64,000 nt of DNA, taken from contig JAJOHG010000067.1 of NCBI GenBank assembly GCA_021029095.1, positions 1-64,000 of the forward strand, written 5' to 3'. The notes under the pieces are model-generated. The model was not told where the DNA came from, ran no database searches, and saw nothing but the letters and a program-made list of their open reading frames with translations. This DNA is from Phellopilus nigrolimitatus. Lineage: Eukaryota > Basidiomycota > Agaricomycetes > Hymenochaetales > Hymenochaetaceae. Position numbers and translations under genes: made by a program. Positions 34,402 through 46,076 of the stretch are shown in pieces (the stretch's first letter is position 1; the number at the start of each line of letters is the position of its first letter).

Positions 34402-35990
34402 CTATGCCTTGCAAGGTTCCAAGTCCCACTTTACCGGCCACTCTGAGTTAACCCAGCGGGAGTCAGAGAGATACGATAGGTCCGCGGGCGGAGTATGGAC
34501 AAATTCCTCGGGCCAGCTACGATCTTCCTCATTCCTCGGTGTCTTGATTTCCGCGAGTTTCTCGCGGCGGCGCTTGCTGAACCGTGAAAACCGTTCCTCC
34601 GAACGCGGCTGGAGTTCTGTTGATTCAGGCTCATCCTCGAGACACTCTGGCATGCATGCGAGCAGCGCAGTCTGCAGATATTGCTCAAATGCGGATTTCC
34701 CCTCCAAGGTGAACCAGACCTTCTCTCCAAGATCTATGGAATAGTCGCGCCGGTCGCGGAGCATCGTGGTTATTTCGAACCAGCTTCTGTCCTCTTCGGC
34801 ACGCTCCTCTCCGTTCTCGTTGCATTGCGGTTTCCGATACGGGTCTTTACCTGTTCCAAGGACATGCTTGATCAATGCATGGCGGAAATGCTCTCGGAGT
34901 AGGATTTCTGAGGGCCTTTCATGTTCTGGTTTGCTGAAGTCCACATAAAGCTTCCCTTCTGGGCCCAAATCCATGTACGGATCAGGGCAGAGCTGAACAA
35001 TCCGATAGTCGTCCTGAAGGCGACATTAGAACTTACAATGATGAGCGAGCGTAATAGCAAGAACCTACGTCGACGTCAACTGCAAGATCATAGTCTTCGA
35101 ATAATAATACGGATATTATATTCATTGCCATCCCATTTTGAAGAGACCTCATAAAATTAACCGCCTCTTTTCTGGAGCCACTGAGACCGAGAGAAGAAGG
35201 CAAAGAAGAATCGAGGAACTAATCTAATATAAGTTTCATGGAGACAGCACGCAGTCAATAACGCCGTACCTCTTCAACGTACCCCGATGGAAATATGTCG
35301 ACAATACCCGTCGTGGGACCATATCCGGATACATCCGGAGGAGGCTTTTCATCTGAGTAACAGCAAGGACCGTCGCGCTCCGTTATGCGCTTCCGGAAAA
35401 TTTCATCCTGAGTGTTTTATATACACGTTAATGGTTTATTATGGCTGGTTAGCCTAGGAGATTTATTACCAATTCACTGTTTGGGGTCGAATATCCAGTG
35501 AATATGATTCGTTTACGAAGGTTTTCAGATATGGGCCATGCATTGATTAGATTCCCTTCTATCGTCTCGATTAGTTAGATGAAAGTTAATGGAATAGTCA
35601 CCGCTTACTTTCGTTGACGATGTGGTAATCGGAAGGTACGATCAAAGAGACGTCATCACTGACAAGAGTTTGGTTTCTGTCGGACGAGGCGCTTCGAAGG
35701 AGGAATGGCTCGTCTGTAACGAGCACAATCCGAAGCCAGCGGTATAGATCAGAGTTTCTATACCAGCCAGTTTGTATAAGCCCGGCAACAATACTCCCTG
35801 ACAAGTCTCGGATGAAAACATCACGAATTGAGGGCTTTTCCAAGGGAAACTCGTCACCGTTGTAAAAGCAGTACGAGCTCGAGTTTTCTTCCAAAGATTC
35901 AGATTCTCTTGGTGGCGTATCTGGTTTCGAGGCGAACCATAAAGGGGGAGAGACTACCATGCCTGCGAGATCAAATGGAATTCTGGTCAT
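34402..35990 (-). CDS. HNH-nuclease-like protein A1' (right arm), catalytic histidines absent
   Basis: Five exons (35609-35990, 35470-35558, 35270-35407, 35069-35218, 34402-35013) encode about 456 residues, all in frame, so this is the intact partner of the frameshifted A1. MTRIPFDLAGMVVSPPLWF opens both. HNH-derived motifs: TERDGPCC, IVDIFPSGY, SLQNGMAMNIISVLLF. Asp and Val replace the two histidines. The end of exon 1 and intron 1 (SDDVSLIVPSDYHIVNES) follow the A2 version, not A1, which indicates past conversion between paralogues. Confidence 0.75.
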
Positions 35991-36627
35991 GGCGAGCGAG
36001 GAAGATAAAAGACTGTCGAAACGGAGCTCAAGTCTGCGAATCGAGCGCGCTTATAAGCGCTTTTATAGGAACACGACAAGGGGTGCTACTCCAGAACGGA
36101 AAACATGAGTCTGCAGTACAGTGTCGCTTCGGCTTTCCCCGGGACACGTTGAACACGTGCCTTGCTAACCGAATCAGAACCTTCGTCACCTCCGATTTCA
36201 ACCTTCCAGTATCCTCCTGGACATGGTATAGCTTATGGGGGATATCTACAGCTCATAGCCAACAAGAATATGGCGTATAGGAGCAACCGGATCGTTCGAA
36301 TCGTTTCACTGTTTCAAGCTTTAACGTGTCTGAACTTGCTTGCTCTCTTTTCGACATTTTCCTCGATACTAATACGATATCAAGGAAACTCAAGCGGTAA
36401 ACCCGCAACACTGAGCTTATTGGCACTGCCCGCCGATAATCCCATGTCACTGGGCTCGATTGAAATGACGTCGAGTTTGATCCTGGGCTGGCTGCTAGCT
36501 GAGACCGCTTGGAAGCTATAAAGCATCAACTTTTTCCAGCTAAGCTACTGTCGACTCTTGATTTCTATCCCCCATCATCGAGTTGCCTACTCTTTACCGC
36601 CAGCTTTCCCACTTCACCAACTTCGCC
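35991..36627. promoter_or_regulatory. Divergent promoter, right copy
   Basis: Head-to-head spacer between A1' and coiled-coil copy 2. TATAAGCGCGCTC at 36043-36055 on the reverse strand repeats the A1 core promoter with the same spacing to the ATG. Confidence 0.5.
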
Positions 36628-38926
36628 ATGCTTGCTGGAAACGTACTGCGTCGCCTACTTCCACAGGACGATCTCACTAGTTCGAGCTTCAAGTTGTCGA
36701 TGGCGGAGACCCGTGAAATCGTCCAGCCCCTTCTCGACACTTCACTCACGACGGCTCTAACTGTCCTGTCGTACGCCGTTGCGATGAAATTTATTCTAGA
36801 TACTCTCGTCTTGGTAATCCCCCTCGTCTCCGTTTTCACCGCAAGGCTTTCGTCGTTCAGCTACCCAAGTCCATGCCGCCTCCGTACCGTCTTCTTCACT
36901 GCTGTAATTCTCTCCTTTCTCTACTTCTTCTACCCGACCCTCGCCCTCTTCCTTCCCCCGATCGTGCATGTGCGCGCTTCTATAGCTACCATTGCCTTGT
37001 TCACTCTGTATGGCGCAGATGGTGGATATGCTCCAGAAACACGTTTCTATTGCGCCCGCTATTACGACACCAACGCGTTTTACCAATACATCCGCGTCCC
37101 GTTTCGTCTGGCACTCGCCACTGGTGGGCCGTGCATAGACGCTGAAGGGCACGGCTGGATTCTCGCAGTACGTTTCTGGTCGTTGCTATTTCGAATTCAT
37201 GGGGGCTGACGTGATTTTGTTTCAGTCCGCGAAGTACCTCTTATTATGTGATGCGCCCACAATCCTCGGGCGTTTAACTCGGCTCCTTTTCGTACGTCTT
37301 TGAGACTTAAAGTTTTCTCGTTCATCGCTGATATAATCTGCACTTCAGCTCGCTGGCAAGACGCTCTTTGCAAGCACACCTAGTCTTTCGGCCGCGATCG
37401 TTCCCTCCCTTTCGATAACGATCGACAAACTCAAGGCGGCTGGCATAATGGTTTCTGTGAGTAGCCGATACGTTCTACCGTGCAGAGTGTTCTAACTCCC
37501 TTATTTTTAGGGTCTTGCTGGAAGAATTGAATGGCCATCTCTTTGGATTTCAATTGCCTTCGCCATGTGCATGCTCGTAATTATTAAAGTAAATCTCAAA
37601 CGGCCTCCCTTTAGACTTCTTACTGACCCGTCGCATTAGCTTCACCACGACAAGGGTACACTCTCGTACATTCTAGAGGCCGTCGACTCTGCGAATGACG
37701 AACTTGTCGGTAGTCTGCTGCGCGAGATCGACAGCCTCAAAGACACGCTATCCTCGCCCGCTGAACAGTCCTCTCTTCACAACAAAGTAGCTTACCTCTC
37801 CGCGTCTCTTGCCGATTCTCTGAAGAGGCTCGCCGCCTCCAACCTCTCCGCCGTTCGAGCGCATACGCAGGTCAAGGCTCTTGAGGCCCAGACCGCGTGT
37901 AATATCGAAACGATCAATGCGCAACAGGCGCAGATCAATTCACTCCAGTCGAAGGTCGCACACAGTTCATCGCTCGCTGAGCGTTTACGCTCGCAGCAGA
38001 AAATGAACGTTGCCAACCGAAAGACTATCAGGGAGCTCTTGCACACATCGACACGCGCTATTCGTGAGCGCAACGAGGCCCGCGCAGATGCAGAATTACA
38101 CACGTCATCGCTTGCTGAGCGTTTACGCTCGCAGCAGAAGACGAACGTTTCCAACCGAAAGACTATCAAAGAACTCTGGCGTACGTCTTCGCGCGCTATC
38201 CGTGAACGTGATGAGGCCCGCGCAGATGCAGAAATGCACGCGCAGAAGGCTGAAGCGCTCGCTCTAAAGCTCTCCGAAAAGGAGGCATCACTCTCGGACC
38301 TTCGCATCGAATCTGGAATGCTCGAAGGCCGAATTGAGGAGCTCCTGGCTGCTCAGGCGAAATTGGAGGTTGTTTATGAAGAGGTGGAAAACATGGAAAA
38401 CCTTGTCTCGGGTATCATAGATGCCGTAGTCAATGTTCCTGCGTCGTATTCATGCATGCCGGCTTACGCGGTCACTTCTGATTTCCCGGGCGACACCTCC
38501 AGTCATACTGACGACTTCTTCGTCAATTCTACCGGCGAAACTGGGACCGTCAATTTCGGTGACTCATCTGAACTTGTTGTTCCTTCTTGGGAATCCGATA
38601 TTGACGCACCCGCTCCGAACGCTCCGCGTACTCTTCTGGCCACCGCATTTGCTCCAAACTCTCCGCTCACTCCTCTGGCCACCGCTGGCGCGCGGCTGCC
38701 TACATCGCCCGTCAACTCTCCGATTCCATACCTCACTGGCACTCCTGTTCACTGGAACAACCCAGTAACCCCATCGACTCAGACGCCAGCTCCGCGACGC
38801 ACGCTTATTGGACTGAGCCCGCGCACGCCTGCGTGCGTGTTTGGGGGCCGCGCCAAAGCACGTGTTACGCAGTCAACGCGCAAGATTCTTGCTGAGAAGG
38901 AGAATGTCCTCCCTAGCTTGCTCTAG
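36628..38926 (+). CDS. Membrane-anchored coiled-coil protein, copy 2
   Basis: Five exons (36628-37167, 37226-37291, 37349-37456, 37511-37588, 37640-38926) give about 692 residues, three more than copy 1 because exon 3 has LSITIDKLK where copy 1 has SIDKVK. The N-terminal half has hydrophobic segments (TVLSYAVAMKFILDTLVLVI, FFTAVILSFLYFFYPTLALF, and exon 4). The 46-residue coiled-coil unit is duplicated in tandem (repeat starts at 37967 and 38105). The last 295 residues differ from copy 1 at only about eight positions. The 3' end faces the EFM7-like gene. Confidence 0.8.
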
Positions 38927-39600
38927 ATACCATCGTTCCGTGTTTTACTTTCTTTTAATTATCTGCATTCGATTACGCTCTGCTTCTCTGTCATCATCGC
39001 CCGCTACATCTCGAATACTGTCCTTCGATATCTCTCTCGCTCTTAGTTCTTGTTTCCTTTGAAAGTGTTTATTGGTGTCTCGCTCTACATTATCTTATTA
39101 GTTGGGATTTATTTGTTTTTATTACCGTTATTTTATGAATATAAATCTGGCACGTTGAAGAGACCAGTCAGCGTCAAGCCAAAGGGAGATCTCCATCCAG
39201 GCGCTATACATATGTAAGCCATGTTGTGTTATCTGAAGACACATTTGGCATTGACCTCAACTCGGAGTCGAGGGATTGAGAAAATAAGAAAGAAAATGAA
39301 ATGAGCTCTCCTCTCATCGAGCTCTTTATTCCCCCGCAGAGTTCAATGCCTGAATACACTCACTGCTCCCCGCCTTGCGCCCCATTCGACGGAATGAGGC
39401 AAGCAAATACATAAGAATCTGAACCGGTATATATGCAAGTATCTCACTGTTTTAAATCAAGTTCGATCCCCTTGCGAAGAGAAATAGAAGACTCAGGCAT
39501 CGCAAATTTTGACTCGCGTACTCGCACCTCATACAGCATTATCTCCACTTCTTTCCCCTTCCTTCTTGTCGTCTAGCCTAGCTCAGGCTCTGACATCGAC
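38927..39600. other. Convergent spacer, outer end of the right arm
   Basis: Mirror of 1-688. Shared 3' flanks of the coiled-coil gene and the EFM7-like gene. No gene seen. Confidence 0.6.
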
Positions 39601-40852
39601 CTACTTCCCCTGCCCTTCCCGCCGCCGAGGAAGGCGTGTAAGACGCCACCCGTGGACCGTCGCGCGCACTTCCTCTTCGCCCGGGTCATCCGGGAACATC
39701 GGCTGAAACACGAAATCAGTAAAACACACAAGGATCGTGAAACAAAAAGATGAAAAAGAAGATGACGGGTGTACTTACGGGATAGTGCACCGTCACGACC
39801 TCCGCGCATGCCCAGCCCCACGCCCGCGCCTTCGCGAAGAAGTCGAGGTCGCGCGTAGCGAGGTGCGGCCGGTGGTGCGTGTAGAATACAAGCACCGCCG
39901 GTGCGCCCTCATCGTCTTCGTCTGGTCTTACGGAGTCCAGGCGCGTGGCGCCCTGGTTCTCCATCTTCGACGCGTCCGTGCGACGCAGCGCGAGCTCGCA
40001 CGTCTTGAGGAGCGCGTCGTGCTGCGCAGACCCACAGTCTGTCAGTGTCGGCACCGCGTGTTTAGCAAGCAACCTGACGCACCTGCGAATGGTTGAACAC
40101 GAGGTCAGACAAGATGATCACGTCGAAGCCGCCTGGCGCGACCTCCAGAAGAGACGCGACCGGCGCGCCCCAGAGATAGCCCTGCACGTCCACGCCGGCG
40201 CGTAAGCTCTCTGGGACGTTGCGCGCAACGTTGTACGCGAGGTTTTCGAGGAGGATGGCGTCCGGGTAGTCGGTCAGAACGGTCTAGTGTACGCGGATGC
40301 ATCAGACAGATCGATTGTCAGCGGAAACTGGGCAGAAGTCATGAGAAAAAAGGACAGTACGCACTTTACCCGCGCCGTTGAGTGCGGTGACAAGGCCGGG
40401 CAGGCCGCCGCCTGCGCCGAGCTCGAGGACGTTCTTCCCTCTGTACAGGTGCACGCGTCTGTCGAGGTACGTCGCAAACGCGCGCGCGGCGTTCCATCTA
40501 CCCGCAAAGGATGAGCACGAAAAACATCAGAAAAAAGTTGGCGACGCGCACAGGTGGTGCGCCCACAGCGGGTGCGAGCCGACGAGCCTGAGCTCTATCG
40601 TCGTCCATCCATCAGAAGCCTCACTTCCTTCGCGCGGTTTGTTTTCCTCCGCGTTGCCATCAGCGAACGGAGCGCGGGTGCGCGTGTAAGTCGCGACGGT
40701 CGGCGCGGGCGAGGGCGGCCTGGGCGGTTCCTGCGCGCGAGGCCGTGAGGATGAGAGGCGCAGCGAGGCAGAAGCTGGATAGTCACAGTGAACACGGCGT
40801 CGAGCGCGAGGCTTTCAGAGTCAGAGCCGGAGTCGGGAGAGGTCGAGGGCAT
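39601..40852 (-). CDS. EFM7: EFM7-type protein methyltransferase
   Basis: Family of SAM-dependent enzymes that methylate the N-terminus and adjacent lysine of eEF1A in yeast (formerly annotated nicotinamide N-methyltransferase). Six exons (40787-40852, 40552-40730, 40365-40497, 40083-40283, 39779-40021, 39601-39702) give about 307 residues. Signatures in order: EPPRPPSP near the start, LVGSHPLWAHHLWNAA, VLELGAGGGLPGL (SAM site), TVLTDYPDA, DLVFNHSQHDALL, VFYTHHRPHL and HYPPMFPDDPGEEEVRATVHG before the stop. The ATG at 40852 is used because the longer frame begins with TTG. The first donor (GTGACT) is weak, so the exon 1 end is the least certain part. Confidence 0.88.
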
Positions 40853-41124
40853 CGTCAACTCGATGTCGAGCTCGTCGAGGCGGCGATCGGGTATTGATTC
40901 AGGACCGGACCGCTCAAAATTACTGCATTAGGGGTGTATCTTACTCGTTTTGATGTTTTGGCGGGTCTTTTCGGCCGAAAATTTAACGATACATTCTTTA
41001 TTTTATTTTATTGCAATTCAAGGTGTGTTAGATATGTGCAGAGAGGCTTTAGAGCAATGCGTATGAGAATATGGCGAAAGCGATGCTGATGATGTTTACA
41101 TGGCGCATGAGAGAAGGGAAGTAG

Positions 41125-41589
41125 AACGTCCGCACCGTCACTCTGCGCCGCACGTCCTCGACGTCGTCCACCTCGAGCACGAGCTCCAAGAGCTCCTCGT
41201 CCTCTCTCCCATCGCCGACATCGTTGACGCGCAGGTCTTCCAGACTCCAGCGCCCGCTCACCCCACCAGTCCTCTCTGGGCCGAATAAGGAGAACGAGCC
41301 GCTTGGTCTACCACCAACACCCATGCCCATGACGTCCCACAAAAAGGGCAAGGGCGCAAAGGGGCGCAACGGGCGCTCCCCTTCCAGTGGCAGTGACTCC
41401 ACCCTCTCTTCGCCACTGTCTTCTGCGACGGGGTCACCTTTGACGCCGTCGTCGCCCTCAGCGTTCACGCTTTCCCCCATCGACCTAGAGGTTCAACTAC
41501 TCATCGTACAGCGCGCGAAGGAGCTCACGGAGAGCCCGCTCGCCGACGCGACAGAAGCCAATGTGCACTGGAATGAAAATGCGATATAA
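41125..41589 (+). CDS. Probable Ser/Pro-rich exon, strand uncertain
   Basis: An open frame without an ATG reads NVRTVTLRRTSSTSSTSSTS onward through RRSSRLQRPLTPPV and NKENEPLG to LEVQLLIVQRAKELTESPL, like a disordered nuclear protein. An upstream exon would be needed (a TAG acceptor lies at 41122-41124). The opposite strand also has an ATG-started 143-codon frame (41480 to 41049) ending in a hydrophobic tail (HVNIISIAFAIFSYALL) with AATAAA-like sequence beyond it. I cannot decide. The plus strand reads more like protein. Confidence 0.35.
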   Translation, partial: NVRTVTLRRTSSTSSTSSTSSKSSSSSLPSPTSLTRRSSRLQRPLTPPVLSGPNKENEPLGLPPTPMPMTSHKKGKGAKGRNGRSPSSGSDSTLSSPLSSATGSPLTPSSPSAFTLSPIDLEVQLLIVQRAKELTESPLADATEANVHWNENAI

Positions 41590-41645
41590 AACATAGGCCA
41601 GTCCACGAGAAAAGGATGGGGGAGGGGGAGGACCATCGACTTGGC

Positions 41646-42957
41646 TCAGAAAAAGAACTTGGGCATTGATGGCATGTCGAGGGAAGGGAAAGCCGGCGCC
41701 TGCGAAACGTCGTTGCGGGCAGGCACATCATTTTTGTTGTCGTTCAGATTGAAGCGCTTGTGTAGCTGTTCGGCAACCCGCTCGATCTCCATGTCGAAGT
41801 CATTCATGCCCGAGGTCATAATGATATGGTCGTTGATGGCTGCCAGTCGCAACGCAGCCGAATCATACCCCTCATCATAGTCCTCGTCGATTTCACGGAC
41901 AGGCATTCCGGGCGTAGTTGAAGGCGTCCGGAAGTTGGACGAGGAACTTGCGGATGAAAGCGAGGACGCAGAGGTCAGGACGGACGCCTGAGTGTAAGAG
42001 GCGGCGGCAGACGGGAGCTCGCGTTCGTCATCCGCATCACATATCATCACGTTGCCCAAGGAAGTGCCATGAGAACTGCCCTCATTTTGTTTCATGGCAG
42101 ACTTTGCACTCGCATACATCTTGCCAATGATTTGGTACTTGGACTTCATGTGACCAAGTTCCTTCTTCAGTTTTCTGTTCTCACCCTCAAGCGCGTCATA
42201 CTTCCGCGCCTGGTCGATGAGAGCGACTTGCAGTTCTTTCACCTTCGCTTGAAGGTCTACGGGCGATGGGGCTACGAAAACGTCATCGAGGAAAGCCACT
42301 GTCAAAGCGCATCAGCACCGTGTACGAAGGATGGACAGATGGTACACATACCGTCCGGAAAATCCTGAAAATCGTCTTTCTCTGGCATTCCAAACTTCGT
42401 AGTTCGGACAGGACCAGGTGTCGGATTCATATCAAACGGCACTACAAATAGGTCAGTTAAGGGGAACTCAATTGTACGAACAACACTTACTCCTGCCTGA
42501 ATGCGAAGGATACGACATCCTGCCGCGAGCACGCAATCCTAAACGCGAAAGTAGAGATAAGTATACCTGAGTGCATCGCACAATGTGGCTGAGGCTCTTA
42601 CTGGTTCCCAGACTGCTTGTCACCGCGTCATCCATGAAACTCGCGACAGGAGGACGATGTTCTGCACTTTGGCGACGTACGGCGTCAGTACGACGTTTCT
42701 TCATCCCTGTTTGCGGGATGTCGAGGAGCGGCGAAGTTCTCTTGCGAGGAGGGGTTGATGGTCCTGCAACATCGGTCTGCGATTGCGCGAAGCGCACGCG
42801 CTGTAAGACACAAAGCGTGAATCGTCAGTTCTGAATTGGAACGCGCGACGCGCAGGCGTATGCTCATAACGAGGGTGGAAGTGGGAAAACATACCGTGTA
42901 TGGCTTTCTGGACGCGCCCGCCGCATTTGTTTTGTTCCGCCTATCTGCGCCTGGCAT
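41646..42957 (-). CDS. Coiled-coil protein with basic N-terminus, unrecognised
   Basis: Five exons (42895-42957, 42602-42800, 42491-42538, 42352-42441, 41646-42298) give about 350 residues, starting MPGADRRNKTN. A basic, Pro-rich N-terminus with PPRKRTSPLL and GMKKRRTDAVRR suggests nuclear import. Exon 4 has VPFDMNPTPGPVRTTKFGMP. A coiled coil follows in exon 5 (VKELQVALIDQARKYDALEG onward), then a Ser-rich linker, an acidic VREIDEDYDEGYDS and a final EIERVAEQLHKRFNL helix. All junctions keep phase. I recognise no family. Frequent motif types suggest a chromatin or cell-cycle protein, which is only an impression. Confidence 0.65.
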
Positions 42958-43756
42958 GTTGTCGGAGAATAAGGTGGACGAGTATGCGTTGAGTAGTAGA
43001 GTGTTTGACAAAGGGAAGTCCCGGCAGGCCAGGGGACGAGCTGTCAGTGGTGATGGTGGTAGTTGATACAGAAAGAGGACCTGCAGTTGGCCGATTTTAT
43101 CCTTGCTGTGGCTGAAGAACAATGGGCTCCTATTATTTCCTTTTGCGTAATCAACATGTTGAACTTTCCCCAGCAGAATTCCTATCACGCACTCTTCGAA
43201 TTGGAGGCTTCGAATTGGAGGCTCAAGCCTCATGGTGTAGACAGATATGCGTGTTCGGGCCTTCAGAGTAAAAAAAATGAGGCGTCCTTTTTTGATACGA
43301 CCAGGCGCGTTCCCAAGCCGAAGGGCAAACCTTTGAAATTTGAAGAACCAGCCGGACAGAAAAGCATATGCAGATAATTGGCTTCGATATGTCGTAAAGG
43401 CTTTTCCGGTGGAGAGAGGGAGGCGGCGACGAGTGCCTGACCTGGGCCTGAGCCACCCAATACAGCACAGCCGCGCAGCCGCGCAGCCACGGAATAGTGT
43501 CCTAGCCAATCAGATCGCAAATCGTATCCATTTATAGTAAACGAAAAAAGACAGTACATTCTTGTGAAGCAACACATGCGCACGAACATGGTATGGGAGT
43601 CTATGATAGTACAGAGAAAAAACGCACATAGGCACAATCATGCTTTTCACCAGGATTGTCCTTGTCCTTGTCCTTATCAGAGTCATGGTGCCCGTCGTCA
43701 TCTGTAGGCGATTTCAGCGAGGGAGTACTTGACACACCAGTAGTAGATACAGGCGG
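42958..43756. other. Spacer without visible gene
   Basis: Contains a short direct repeat (CTTCGAATTGGAGG twice near 43195-43220) and a GTCCTT hexamer run near 43655-43680. No supportable coding frame. Confidence 0.5.
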
Positions 43757-45444
43757 CTAATTGACATACAAGCACTCGTCCTCGGCTGGAGACGAGCATC
43801 CTCCGTCTGGAAGACGTACAGACCGTGGCGAGGAGCTCTCTACTTCCGTAGATGAGTGCACAGACGGCGCGGAATACGCGGATTGGATGGAGTGCACTGA
43901 GATGCGCGCGGTCCGCACGGCGCCGTTCGGGAACGGCGGGCCCCAGAAGAAGCTTGGCTGAATCCCGCCAGACCCTCCGCGAAGGCCGCCCCCGCGCCCG
44001 ACGAAATCCCTGCTTGCGCCGTCCCCAGAGCCCGCGTGCGCGAGGTTGGAGCGCGTCACATGAACGCGCCGCTTGTGTGAATGCGTGTGGGTCTTGTGCG
44101 TGCGCTGTCGGTGGATGCGCGGCTGAAGTTTGTACCTATTGAAGGTTTTAATCATGCTGACAGTTGGGAGGACGACAAGGAACATCGCGAGGATCTGTGA
44201 CGCGGAGCGTGAGGACAAACCGCGTGTCATGTTATTCTTATTACTTTAAAATCGAGATGAAAGCGCGTACCTGGCCGAACTGCCACTCTGAGCTTGTACC
44301 AGCGTTGTCTAGAAAGTTGTTCTTAATGATAAGCAGCTCGATGTTCAGGACGGCGAGCGCCCACAAAATCAAGATGATGGCGAGCTTTATGACAATGTCT
44401 CTGGAAACACATGCCGCCTTCTTTGCAGAAGTTCTACTCAGCGCGGAACACAAGTCAACACAGTAGCGAGCTCACTCGAGTGCTGCTTGTGTCGCCATGC
44501 TTGCCTCTTGTCTTCTTCTTTTTCATCTTTTTCATCTTCTTATTCTTCACTTCGGCTACGTTAGCACAAGACGACGCACGCCCGCTGACTCCAGAGGACA
44601 CGCCGGCCGAACTTGTGCCCCTGCCGGCCTCTCCTAGCTCTGCGCTGTCCAGTGTGCACTGTCTGCTCAGACGTCTGCGCCGCGTAATCTTCATGTACCA
44701 CATCCGGGCGAACGGCATGTAGTCGGTGGACGTGGACACGGTGTAAACGAGGATGGTGACGGTGACGAGGACCCAGGCCGCATTGACGCCGGTGTGGAGC
44801 GCCCGGAATGGGCGGAAGATGACAACAACGGCATGGGCATTGCAGGGCACGGCGTAGCCGAAGTGCGGCGCGGTGCGGAGGACAGCAATGGCGAAGGCGA
44901 AGAGGATGTAGGATTGCAGGATGGAGAAATACTTGAGGGAACGGTCGCCCTTGACAAAGCGATTGTAGGACACCAAGGAGAAGAAAACGGATGCCCAGGA
45001 GAGTGCGAGCAGGTAAAGCACAACGATCGCGCTGAATGAGGCTTTTAATTCGACTTAGTTCAAAACGGCTGCCTGCAATGCTCACTCGTGGAAACTGATT
45101 CCAGGGCTGGGCTTGAAGCCGAGGATAAGAGACGTCACCGCCATGGCAATGTTCGTCGCGACGCTCGTGTAGAGAGCGCTTGTGATCTCGTCGAGCGAGC
45201 CCGAGCGCACAGACAGGCACGCTGTGTGTGCATAATGAGCCGCAAGTCCCGACCGTGCGCGCTGCTGCGAGTCGTGCTCACCGAGGAAGAGCGCCTGGAG
45301 GTAGAACGAGATGCGCACGCCGGGCCCGCTAATGTCCGTGTTCATCGCGGGACCACCGCCGGAGAGGAGGCAGCCGCAGCTCGGGTCTGCGACGGGATTG
45401 AGGGCGCATTGTGCAATGAGCGGGGACACCGGCAGGCCGGACAT
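43757..45444 (-). CDS. Seven-helix integral membrane protein, unrecognised fungal family
   Basis: Five exons (45282-45444, 45086-45221, 44476-45031, 44271-44420, 43757-44194) give about 480 residues. CALNPVADPSCGC and DISGPGVRISFYLQALFL at the N-terminus are typical of a common basidiomycete membrane family without a known job. Hydrophobic segments: near 45-60, ITSALYTSVATNIAMAVTSL, AIVVLYLLALSWASVFFSLV, SILQSYILFAFAIAVLRT, VNAAWVLVTVTILVYTV, IVIKLAIILILWALAVLNIE and ILAMFLVVLPTVSMI. A long cytosolic loop rich in Lys follows helix five (KNKKMKKMKKKKTRG). The C-terminal tail is His/Arg then Ser-rich. The start MSGLPVSPL is chosen for its position before the Cys-rich segment. Confidence 0.72.
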
Positions 45445-46076
45445 GGTCGCCTGGGACCGCTTGAGCGGAGTCCAGCGAGGTGAAGGAGACGACGGCAACA
45501 GCGAGAAGAGGAGTGGGATGCCATAGCTTCGTCGACGGGCTGCACATTGGCTGTACAAGAACTACAGGGGGGCAGTGGTAGATGCGCAACTCGTTGATGG
45601 ACGCGCGCTTTCGTGTCGTGTGAATTTGCTTCCCTCTCGCTCGAAAGGAAGGTTTTGTTTCGAAAAATAAGCCACAACGCCTGACAAGGCTGGCAGTATT
45701 CAAGCACTATATATACTCAAACATATGATACACAGGACGCCTTAGGGGAAAAGAAGAAATATAGAAATAAATAAATTTGGTAAATTCTCTAGCGCCCACA
45801 TCGACGAGCGGGCAGTCTCCAAAACCGTAATTTTGCGAGCGAAATATAAAGACGCTTACTGTGCTTCATTCTTCACGGAGCCGAGCGGACGAAATGTCCT
45901 TGTCTCCTCGACGTCCGGCCGGTCTACCATCAACGTCAGTAATTTGAACTTCCGGTCGTAAAAACATAGATTGCGCGGAATGTATTGTGACGTATTCTGA
46001 AGGCATGGATCAACAGAAAACACGATTTTGAAAAAGACATCGACACTTGAGCACTAAAATACAGACACGATTCAAT
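45445..46076. other. Spacer between two minus-strand genes
   Basis: Upstream region of the membrane protein and 3' flank of the F-box gene. A TATATAT at about 45709 could be a TATA box for the former. No gene seen. Confidence 0.45.

Larger units (their letters stand above)
27335..39617 (-). repeat. Right arm of the giant inverted duplication
   Basis: Mirror image of 1-12905. Order from inside out: chitinase, long spacer, HNH-like A2', HNH-like A1', divergent promoter, coiled-coil copy 2. The last matching bases (39601-39617) are the final codons and stop of the EFM7-like gene, which itself continues outward as unique sequence. Confidence 0.93.
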
